Positions 1 to 5,462 of a stretch of DNA of 10,988 nucleotides are shown here, piece by piece (within the stretch, counting starts at the first letter, position 1; each line of letters starts with the position of its first letter). The DNA lies in assembly GCA_002347475.1 (NCBI GenBank), contig DDXI01000058.1:1-10988 (forward strand), written 5' to 3'. The notes below the pieces were generated by a model that did no database searches, was not told where the DNA came from, and saw only the letters and a list, made by a program, of their open reading frames with translations. The position numbers were made by a program, and so were the translations under genes. This stretch comes from Peptococcaceae bacterium UBA2264 (GTDB taxonomy: Bacteria > Bacillota > Desulfitobacteriia > Desulfitobacteriales > Desulfitobacteriaceae).

Positions 1-1
1 A

Positions 2-166
2 CTTTCCTCCCTGGAAATAGCCGAGAAGATAGCCAGGACCTTTTTCACAGGCTTATTGAACAGACCGGCTAAAAATGATGGTCTGCTGGTAGATCTTATG
101 GAAACTCTCAGTGATTTTATCGAAAAAGAAAAATCACCCTTGCCAAAAAGAATCAGTGTTCTCTGA
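2..166 (+). CDS. 3' end of an unidentified protein gene (5' end outside window)
   Basis: An open frame enters from the left edge and ends at TGA 164-166, giving the last 54 residues of a protein. The visible part is helical and charged, starting around SLEIAEKIARTFFTGLLNR and ending KRISVL, with no membrane segment and no recognisable catalytic motif. The alternating hydrophobic pattern resembles the last helices of a ligand-binding domain such as that of TetR-type regulators, but this is only an impression and I do not recognise the family. That it is a real gene end is supported by the T-tailed hairpin starting 19 bases after its stop. The other plus-strand frames over this stretch contain stops. 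Confidence 0.55.
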   Translation, partial: LSSLEIAEKIARTFFTGLLNRPAKNDGLLVDLMETLSDFIEKEKSPLPKRISVL

Positions 167-184
167 TTTAAACTACTAATGAAT

Positions 185-247
185 AAAGGGGATGCCCCAT
201 TTAGAAAACTGGAAACAGTTCAAGGGGACATCTCCTTTTATTTATTT
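185..247 (+). terminator. Rho-independent terminator after the left-edge gene
   Basis: Arm 185-198 (AAAGGGGATGCCCC) pairs with 224-238 (GGGGACATCTCCTTT) with one G-U pair and one mismatch. A second small hairpin, AACTG-GAAA-CAGTT (207-220), is nested in the loop. A T-rich tail (TTTATTTATTT) follows at once. It lies just after the stop of the partial gene. Confidence 0.75.
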
Positions 248-368
248 AACTTTCAAGAGTGCGGTTCATAGGTCTGTGGAATAGGTGCTTGTCTGGATTT
301 TGCTTCATTTTCCTTCCGCAAATTAAATAAGCATTAACCCGGGAACCGATCAGGAAGCAAACAGATCG

Positions 369-417
369 AAAAGGGGCCTGCTCATAAGTAGATTCTGAGT
401 AAGGCCCCTTTTTATTT
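369..417 (+). terminator. Second Rho-independent terminator
   Basis: Arm 369-379 (AAAAGGGGCCT) is the exact complement of 402-412 (AGGCCCCTTTT), and the run of T extends to 413. CTCA and TGAG in the loop can extend the stem. Because of the A run on the left and T run on the right, it could work in both directions. No gene ends directly before it on the plus strand, so it may be a back-up terminator, or the 3' end of a short RNA covering about 250-400. Confidence 0.75.
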
Positions 418-439
418 CAAAAATCTTGTGGAATTTTTA

Positions 440-467
440 TTGCTAAAAAATAGAAATATGATAGAAT
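440..467 (+). promoter_or_regulatory. Possible sigma-A promoter for the DUF6323-DUF6179 pair
   Basis: TTGCTA (440-445), a 16-base spacer and TAGAAT (462-467) give a plausible -35/-10 pair. It would leave a leader of about 185 nt. A weaker alternative is TTGTCA at 520-525 with GTAATT at 543-548. In DNA this AT-rich, chance matches are common. Confidence 0.3.
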
Positions 468-645
468 AATAGTAATTAAATATCTCCATAAAATATAAAT
501 ATAGCATAAAAATAATATATTGTCAAGATAAATATCGGATACGTAATTCTGTTATATTATTTTTGTGAGAAATTATTTGTTGAAGATAAAAATGACCTGT
601 AAATGAAATATCGCTGATAGAGATTTCAGCCAATTGAACCAGGTT

Positions 646-651
646 GGAGGG
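646..651 (+). promoter_or_regulatory. Ribosome binding site that fixes the GTG start at 658
   Basis: GGAGGG lies six bases upstream of GTG 658. This decides against the upstream in-frame TTG at 634. The preceding TTGG can pair with CCAA at 630-633, a weak hint that access to the site may be modulated. Confidence 0.7.
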
Positions 652-657
652 TTTATC

Positions 658-1128
658 GTGACTTTACCGCTTGTTTTAAGTTCTTTGGATTTGGTACTTA
701 AAGATATCCTGATTAACGAAATAATAAAGATCAATGACAAATCCCGGAAATACGGCTTGTTCCTGTCCGTGGAAGATGCCCGGGAAATCATTGAGGCCAG
801 AAACAGGGTTTTGCGCAGTTATGGGCGGGTGGAACTGGATAGCGGTGTAACGAAGAAGCTGATCCTCAGTTTTTGTGATTCACCTTTTATTAATCAGGAG
901 GACTATGCGATAATTATCAATGATTTGCAGGAGATTTATTATTATCTGAAAAACGAAACTGAAGATCTGATCGGGGATGATGAACTGCTGCAAATTATGA
1001 AAGAATTATTCAATACTTCCTGCGGAGGTTCCAGGGAACTTCTGGCAGGCAGAGAGCTTGATGCTCTGGTCAGAGATTTGAAATACAAAAGCCTGCTGGA
1101 AGAATTTTTAGGGGAAGGGAAAGAGTAA
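658..1128 (+). CDS. DUF6323 family protein of unknown function
   Basis: This encodes a protein of 156 residues, probably cytoplasmic, with no signal peptide, membrane segment or known catalytic motif. I recognise the family from the core around GLFLSVEDAREIIEARNRV, then SFCDSPFINQEDY, then IYYYLKNETEDLIGDDEL and the end SRELLAGRELDALVRDL; this pattern matches Pfam-style DUF6323 proteins of clostridia. The function is unknown. I place the start at GTG 658 because GGAGGG at 646-651 sits six bases before it. The TTG at 634 in the same frame would put that ribosome binding site inside the gene. The stop at 1126-1128 is two bases before the next ATG, so the two genes are almost certainly cotranscribed and probably translationally coupled, which suggests that the products act together. 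Family assignment is from memory of the sequence pattern. Confidence 0.85.
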   Translation: MTLPLVLSSLDLVLKDILINEIIKINDKSRKYGLFLSVEDAREIIEARNRVLRSYGRVELDSGVTKKLILSFCDSPFINQEDYAIIINDLQEIYYYLKNETEDLIGDDELLQIMKELFNTSCGGSRELLAGRELDALVRDLKYKSLLEEFLGEGKE

Positions 1129-1130
1129 GC

Positions 1131-2576
1131 ATGGAATTGGAAATGAAGGAAAACAATATTCCTGTCCGCAAAGAAAATCTTGCCCCCCACCAGTATACTG
1201 TTACTCTGCTGCAGGAGGGATTGCGGTCCGGTCTTATCAGCAAACAGTCAATGGAGAATATCCAGACCCAAGTTCTGTCTCTTTTCAAGGATCTGGTCCT
1301 GAGATATACGAAATACGGGAGTACTTCAGTAACAGTAGAGACTGCTGAAAAATTATTGAATTCGCTTTATTTTGCTCTTGACGCCGGTATGGCAGCAGCT
1401 GATAATCCGGCAGAAAACATAGCTTTGTTAAAAAATACTAATATCAGGGAAATTTACGAACAGGGGATTGCTGTAATCAGTGCTTGTTTGCGGGAGAGTG
1501 AAAAACAGTATCAAAACATCCGGGATAATAAACTGGATATTCCTCTTGAAGCTTACAATGACACACTTGAGAAGGCTTTGGCTGAATTTTTTCGGCACTA
1601 TAATATTGTTTTTGCTGCTCAGGATGTTCCGGCCAGCATTGATTACCCCTTGCTTTATGATGATCAAAAAGGAAAGGGCGTTTTTTACATCAGACAGTAT
1701 CTGGAGAGACTGGCTCTGGAAACAGAGTTCTGTCGCTTTTTCCGTAGGGAGGAAATCATCAAGACTTTGGAAAACTACGGCAGAACTTATAATATTGTTT
1801 ATGAAGAAACCTTGATCAATGTTTGTGAGACTGTGATCACTAACGCTGTTTTTTCTTTTCTGGCCGGAAATACCGTACCCGGTTTAGCCATATCCCGCCT
1901 GCAGTATGAGATTTTAAGTGAAAAGCTGCAGAAAATTAATCCGGCAGAACTTCCGGCACTGATTGCTGCATCCTTGCAGGAAATCATAAACATTTACCCT
2001 GTAAGGCATGCCAAACTGAGGGAATACCTGCTTAATTATCAAGACACAGCCTTAATACCGAGAATTCTGGACGCTGCCGGGCAAGGTAATTTCCAGCGCC
2101 TGATTATCAGCGAGGCTGCCCAGGATTTGCCAGACAGTCATCTGAGCTTTCAAGAGGGTACGAGATTATCTGACGAGCGCTTCCGGCTTATTTTCAGTTA
2201 TATTCTGAGTCGGGAGAAGATCGCAGACAAACTGCAGATAATCAGGTCAAGCATCCCGTCTGTACAGGATTTAAGAGATATTCTGCAGGGAGAGTGTTTG
2301 TTTGGGGAAGAATACGAGGCATTATTCCACGCTTTGAATGCTGTGGATTTGGCTCTGCTGGGCCGGAGAGTCTTTCTGGAGGAGCGGCGAAGCGGGCCTG
2401 TCAGGTTAGCTTCCCTGCTCACAGAATCAGCAGAAATAGACAAAGGCAAGGAAAACGAAAAAGAGTGGGAGTGGGAGAGGCGATATCTGGGTTTTCTGCA
2501 GGGCTTGAGCAGGAAGAAACTTAAATTAGTGGAAAGATATATTAATGAATTGGAACCCGCGGAGAATGGAAACTGA
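1131..2576 (+). CDS. DUF6179 family protein of unknown function
   Basis: This encodes 481 residues, largely alpha-helical, acidic to neutral, with no signal peptide, membrane helix or classical nucleotide-binding motif. Recognisable family segments are RYTKYGSTSVTVETAEKLLN near residues 58-77, AYNDTLEKALAEFFRHYNI from 141, and SIDYPL at 169-174; the rest is helical and weakly conserved. I match it to DUF6179, a clostridial family that I recall sitting next to DUF6323. The ATG at 1131 is preceded by GGGAAGGGAAAGAG, inside the end of the upstream gene, giving a two-base gap. Its TGA (2574-2576) directly abuts the stop of the convergent msrAB remnant, with no room for a separate terminator. Because the pair shares one transcript and has no neighbour of known function on that strand, context gives no clear role. 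The family assignment is recall-based and the function is unknown. Confidence 0.85.
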   Translation: MELEMKENNIPVRKENLAPHQYTVTLLQEGLRSGLISKQSMENIQTQVLSLFKDLVLRYTKYGSTSVTVETAEKLLNSLYFALDAGMAAADNPAENIALLKNTNIREIYEQGIAVISACLRESEKQYQNIRDNKLDIPLEAYNDTLEKALAEFFRHYNIVFAAQDVPASIDYPLLYDDQKGKGVFYIRQYLERLALETEFCRFFRREEIIKTLENYGRTYNIVYEETLINVCETVITNAVFSFLAGNTVPGLAISRLQYEILSEKLQKINPAELPALIAASLQEIINIYPVRHAKLREYLLNYQDTALIPRILDAAGQGNFQRLIISEAAQDLPDSHLSFQEGTRLSDERFRLIFSYILSREKIADKLQIIRSSIPSVQDLRDILQGECLFGEEYEALFHALNAVDLALLGRRVFLEERRSGPVRLASLLTESAEIDKGKENEKEWEWERRYLGFLQGLSRKKLKLVERYINELEPAENGN

Positions 2577-3547
2577 TCATTTTTCCCGGAACAAGATGAG
2601 AAAATCTCCGTAACCTTCGCGTTCCAGATCTTCTTTGGGAATAAAACGCAGGGCTGCGGAACTGATACAATAGCGCAGCCCGGTAGGTTTTGGCCCATCG
2701 GGGAACAGGTGACCCAGATGAGAGTCGGCGCCAACACTGCGTACTTCTCTGCGTATCATATTATGACTGCAATCAGTTTTTTCCTTGATATTGGCCGCCA
2801 GGATTGGTTTGCTGAAACTAGGCCAGCCGCAGCCGCTGTCGAATTTATCCAGGGAGCTGAACAAGGGTTCGCCGGAAATAACATCAACATAGATACCTTC
2901 CTGCTTATTATCTCAATATTCATTTGCAAAAGGAGGTTCCGTGCCCTCCTCCTGGGTAACATGATACTGTAGTTTGCTAAGTTTCTCTTTAAAGCGGGTA
3001 TTGTTCCGAGGCCAGTGTTTCTTTATAAACTCTTCCCGGCCGGAACCCTGACGATAGAGTTGATAGCTGCAGGCATTTGTTTTATGATAAGCTTGGTGAT
3101 AATTTTCAGCTGGGTAAAATGGTGAGGCAGGCAGTATCGCTGTCACAATCGGCTTCTGGAAACATCCGCTCTCAGCCAGCTTATTTCTCGAGGCCAGGGC
3201 TGTTTGCTTTTGTTCCTCGTTATGATAGAAAATAGCTGTCTTATAGGAGGCCCCCCGGTCCTGGAATTGTCCCCCGGGATCAGTGGGATCGATCTGGTGC
3301 CAAAAAGTATCCAGGAGCCTGGTATAAGAAATCAGGCTGGGGTCAAAGGTGACTTGTACTGCCTCGTAATGTCCGGTCGTTTGGCTGCAGACTTCCGGGT
3401 AAGTCGGGTTTGCCGTATGACCGCCAGTGTAGCCCGCGCTTACACCCAGAACACCGTTCAGTTCCTCAAACGGAGCCATCAGGCACCAGAAACAGCCGCC
3501 GGCAAAAGTCGCAAATTCAGGCTGAGGAATATTTTCTTGTTTATCAT
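2577..3547 (-). pseudogene. msrAB: Fused methionine sulfoxide reductase MsrA-MsrB, with two disruptions
   Basis: Intact relatives reduce the S- and R-sulfoxides of methionine with fused MsrA and MsrB domains. The MsrA domain shows GGCFWC (codons at 3483-3500, catalytic Cys TGT 3492-3494), then SAGYTGGHTANPTYPEV and GSGREEFIKKHW. The MsrB domain shows YHVTQEEGTEPPFANEY, CGWPSF and GLRYCISSAALRF with the catalytic Cys; the zinc-binding CxxC pairs of some MsrB are absent. Two lesions are visible. The only good start, ATG 3545-3547 behind AGGAGGT, is one base out of frame with GGCFWC; one extra A in the AAAA run of codons 5-6 would restore it. A TGA at 2913-2915 replaces the Trp normally following ANEY, and the same frame continues with DNKQEGIYVDVISGEPLF. 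Repaired, it would be about 323 residues, normal for the fusion. An ATG at 3477-3479 would lose the catalytic Cys. It is either a recent pseudogene or sequencing error. Confidence 0.88.
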
Positions 3548-3553
3548 GTTCAC

Positions 3554-3560
3554 ACCTCCT
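3554..3560 (-). promoter_or_regulatory. Strong ribosome binding site of msrAB
   Basis: Read on the minus strand, AGGAGGT lies six bases before ATG 3545-3547, an almost ideal site. It fixes the ancestral start of msrAB and therefore shows that the frame break lies inside the first coding bases and is not a mis-chosen start. A GTG within the same stretch is in the ATG frame and does not rescue the MsrA frame. Confidence 0.8.
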
Positions 3561-3847
3561 GCTTTCATTTTACTCAATTATTTCATAATTTGCTCATCTT
3601 GTTTAGAATATCGTACCTGATTAAAAAAGCTATAAACTTGAATAAATTTAATAAATGCCCTTTTAAGAATTGTTGCTGCCTCATATAGTAACTTTAATAT
3701 TTCAGTAATCTATCTATTGTACTACCAATATTATTTTTCGGCATTATGAAACTGATTAACCTATTTATAACCTGCTTAATAAAAAAACAAAAATATCAAG
3801 TAAGAAGATAGACAATAATAATATGAGATGGAAAGGAGTTTTTTGCA
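3561..3847. other. AT-rich divergent intergenic region
   Basis: This stretch lies between the msrAB start (minus) and the desulfhydrase start (plus), and it should hold promoters for both directions. I see no confident -35/-10 pair. Candidates such as TTGTAC (from about 3717) with CATTAT 19 bases on are weak. No RNA gene, repeat or ORF with family resemblance is visible. The ribosome binding site AAAGGAG of the next gene is at 3832-3838. Confidence 0.5.
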
Positions 3848-4867
3848 ATGATAATAATACCGGATAGGATTCTCCTGGCGAATCTTCCTACCAAAATTGT
3901 GAAATTAGAACGCCTGTCCCGGGAACTGGGTAAGAACTTTTATGTTAAACGAGATGATCAGACCGGGATGGAGCTTTCCGGCAATAAGGTCAGAAAACTG
4001 GAATTTACTGTCCAGGAAGCGCTTGACAAGAATTGTAATTATCTGATTACCTGGGGGGGTGTCCAATCCAACCACTGCCGGGCAACGGCTGCTGTTGCAG
4101 CTAAACTAGGGCTAAAAGCCTGTCTGATCCTGCGTACGGACAAAGAAAATGAAGAGGAAGAAATTGACGGCAACCTTCTCCTGGATAAACTCCTGGGAGC
4201 GGAAATTCACTTTGTTAGCTTTGAAGATTACAAAGCACGGCTGCCTGAAATTGTGGAGCAGGTCAGCCGGGAAGCTAAAGCCAAGGGCTTTAAGCCTTAT
4301 CTGATTCCGGTGGGAGCCTCCAACGGCATCGGTGCTTTCGGTTATTTTCGGGGATTTAAAGAAATTACCTGGCAGGAACAGGAAATAGGAGTGCAGTTTG
4401 ACCTGATTGCTTCAGCTACAGGGTCTGGTGGTACCTATGCCGGTCTGTTTCTGGGCAAAAAAGTCCTGAACCATCCTGCCGCCGTTTACGGGATCAATGT
4501 CTGCGATGACAGGGAGTACTTTGTAGAAGTCATCAATAATATTTTGCAGGAATGCCTGAGGTATACCGATTTGCAACTAAGTTACAGCAAAGATGAGATT
4601 ATGTTGATTGACGGCTATGTGGGCAGGGGATATGCCTTAAGCAGCCCTGCTGAGCTTAAGTTTATTCAGAAACTGGCCCAAATGGAGGGGATTATCCTGG
4701 ATCCGGTCTATACAGGCAAGGCCATGTATGGGCTGACCGAAGAAATCAAAAAAGGGCGCTTCAAGGATTGCCGCAATATCCTCTTTATCCATACCGGAGG
4801 CCTGTTTGGTTTGTTTCCTCAGAGAAATATGTTTGATTTTGGAGATACTGCCGAAGAAGGCAAGTAA
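3848..4867 (+). CDS. dcyD: D-cysteine desulfhydrase family PLP enzyme
   Basis: 339 residues of the fold-type II PLP family that includes D-cysteine desulfhydrase, ACC deaminase and L-cysteate sulfo-lyase. The likely reaction is D-cysteine to pyruvate, ammonia and sulfide in the cytoplasm. Visible motifs are GNKVRKLEF with the PLP lysine at K47, VQSNHCR with S74 at 72-78, the phosphate loop TGSGGTYAG at 191-199, DPVYTGKAM at 285-293 and IHTGGLFGLF from 314. The Thr at 289 and at 316 occupy the positions where ACC deaminase has Glu and Leu (E295 and L322 in the Pseudomonas enzyme), which argues for a desulfhydrase and against ACC deaminase. L-cysteate sulfo-lyase remains possible. The start is ATG 3848 with AAAGGAG nine bases upstream. 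The gene appears monocistronic, bounded by a palindrome downstream, and no sulfur-transport gene is adjacent. Length and motifs are complete. Confidence 0.85.
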   Translation: MIIIPDRILLANLPTKIVKLERLSRELGKNFYVKRDDQTGMELSGNKVRKLEFTVQEALDKNCNYLITWGGVQSNHCRATAAVAAKLGLKACLILRTDKENEEEEIDGNLLLDKLLGAEIHFVSFEDYKARLPEIVEQVSREAKAKGFKPYLIPVGASNGIGAFGYFRGFKEITWQEQEIGVQFDLIASATGSGGTYAGLFLGKKVLNHPAAVYGINVCDDREYFVEVINNILQECLRYTDLQLSYSKDEIMLIDGYVGRGYALSSPAELKFIQKLAQMEGIILDPVYTGKAMYGLTEEIKKGRFKDCRNILFIHTGGLFGLFPQRNMFDFGDTAEEGK

Positions 4868-4889
4868 AGTACTATTGATGAGAACATTC

Positions 4890-4938
4890 AATAGTTATGA
4901 AGGCAGCGGTTTTGCAAAACCGCTGCCTTCATACTATT
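4890..4938. terminator. Long near-perfect palindrome after dcyD, probable bidirectional terminator or repeat element
   Basis: Positions 4897-4914 and 4915-4932 are exact reverse complements (18 + 18, no loop spacer). With one bulged T (4896), the pairing extends to AATAGT (4890-4895) and ACTATT (4933-4938). The GC-rich core GGCAGCGG/CCGCTGCC would make a very stable hairpin 22 bases after the dcyD stop. There is no T tract on either side, so a classical intrinsic terminator is not certain. ACTATTGA at 4871-4878 pairs equally well with TCAATAGT at 4888-4895, so a competing hairpin exists. Confidence 0.55.
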
Positions 4939-4954
4939 GGCAAGGTCTTGATAA

Positions 4955-4990
4955 TTAACAAGTTTTACGTTGTATTAACAAAAATACGAC
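4955..4990. repeat. Operator-like direct repeat and dyad upstream of the glg operon
   Basis: TTAACAA occurs at 4955-4961 and again at 4975-4981, exactly 20 bases apart, each followed by TACG (4966-4969 and 4985-4988). Overlapping this is a dyad, GTTGTATT (4969-4976), six bases, AATACGAC (4983-4990), with one mismatch. Spacing of about two helical turns suits a regulator site. A TATAAT lies at 5014-5019, but without a convincing -35 box. Confidence 0.35.
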
Positions 4991-5141
4991 AAAAATTAAT
5001 ACTGTTCGTTTAATATAATATTCATAGGATAAAAATAGTGTTGTTTTGACTGAAATTTGTCAGAACTCAGGGCTTATTTCGCCATGATTCGCACCTGCCA
5101 TGTGAGATAATTAAGATGAAAGTATTTGTCAATTTTGATGC

Positions 5142-5170
5142 TTGAAGGTCTTCCGGACATAACATATAAT
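5142..5170 (+). promoter_or_regulatory. Sigma-A promoter of the glgPCDA operon
   Basis: TTGAAG (5142-5147), an exact 17-base spacer and a consensus TATAAT (5165-5170). Transcription would start near 5177, giving a leader of about 285 nt before the glgP ATG. It is the best -35/-10 pair between dcyD and glgP. Confidence 0.65.
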
Positions 5171-5224
5171 GTTGTTAATCGAATAACCATGATTTAGGAA
5201 CCAGTTTTTATTTTTTGAACTTGT

Positions 5225-5412
5225 TTCCGCATGCTAACATCTTGTTTTTGGTTGATTTGGATTAACATCTTTACCCAAAAACCCAGTGTTCATGCGGAAT
5301 TTTCTTATATGTACAGCTGGTTTTGTACAAAAGGTGGCAGCTTTTATTGGAAAATGATCACATCTTGGTGGGTTTGATTGGTGGGTTTGAATCGATTGAG
5401 ACCCGTAATCAA
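5225..5412 (+). promoter_or_regulatory. Candidate structured 5' leader of glgP (three stem-loops)
   Basis: Stem-loop 1 is a long rod: TTCCGCATG (5225-5233) with CATGCGGAA (5291-5299), AACA (5236-5239) with TGTT (5287-5290), and GTTTTTGG (5244-5251) with CCAAAAAC (5275-5282). Stem-loop 2 pairs AGCTG (5315-5319) with CAGCT (5338-5342) around the palindrome TTTTGTACAAAA. Stem-loop 3 pairs TTGATT (5374-5379) with AATCAA (5407-5412) and GGGTTT (5383-5388) with AGACCC (5399-5404). None has a T tract. I recognise no known riboswitch class. Whether it is regulatory, or only a stable untranslated leader, cannot be told from one sequence. Confidence 0.4.
5365..5390 (+). repeat. Perfect tandem repeat of 13 bases in the glgP leader
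   Basis: TTGGTGGGTTTGA is present twice, back to back, at 5365-5377 and 5378-5390. Each copy contains a GGGTTT that can pair with AGACCC at 5399-5404, so two alternative hairpins are possible. Confidence 0.8.
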
Positions 5413-5462
5413 GAATATAACATCATATCATATGAAGATTTAGCATCATTGGGGGGCATGGC

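Larger units (their letters stand above)
167..657. other. Non-coding stretch with two terminators and an AT-rich promoter region
   Basis: No convincing coding frame exists on either strand. The stretch holds the two terminators, 130 bases between them with no ORF or RNA family I recognise, then very AT-rich DNA (about 430-600) likely to contain the promoter for the following gene pair. Small dyads lie at 613-630 (GCTGA/TCAGC) and 630-647 (CCAA/TTGG), the latter touching the ribosome binding site of the next gene. A minus-strand frame at 573-791 has no family resemblance and overlaps the DUF6323 gene, so I do not call it. Confidence 0.6.
4939..5462 (+). other. Non-coding control region of the glycogen operon
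   Basis: This stretch of about 520 bases between dcyD and glgP has no recognisable gene. It holds an operator-like repeat (4955-4990), a small dyad TGAC-N8-GTCA (5047-5062), a good promoter (5142-5170) and a long predicted leader with three stem-loops. A plus-strand frame open from 5266 to 5511 overlaps the start of glgP, lacks a ribosome binding site and matches nothing I know, so I leave it uncalled. Confidence 0.6.

Noticed and set aside
634..657. TTG at 634 as the start of the DUF6323 gene
   Set aside because: GGAGGG at 646-651 is positioned for GTG 658 and would be internal if TTG 634 were used.
1480..1815. Overlapping plus-strand frame of 111 residues inside the DUF6179 gene
   Set aside because: It is a shadow of the DUF6179 coding frame, with no ribosome binding site and no family resemblance.
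2577..2864. Separate msrB gene starting at TTG 2862-2864
   Set aside because: The frame is the same as the upstream MsrA part and continues back to the TGA with typical MsrB sequence. A TTG start would lose the N-terminal part of the domain, and no ribosome binding site is present.
2913..2915. UGA in msrAB as a selenocysteine codon
   Set aside because: The position corresponds to a conserved Trp, not to a catalytic Cys, and both catalytic Cys codons are present as ordinary Cys. No hairpin of bacterial SECIS type is evident right after the UGA.
5117..5131. TGAAAGTATTTGTCA as a catabolite-response (cre) site for the glg promoter
   Set aside because: It is one base too long and lacks the central CG of the cre consensus, so the similarity is superficial.
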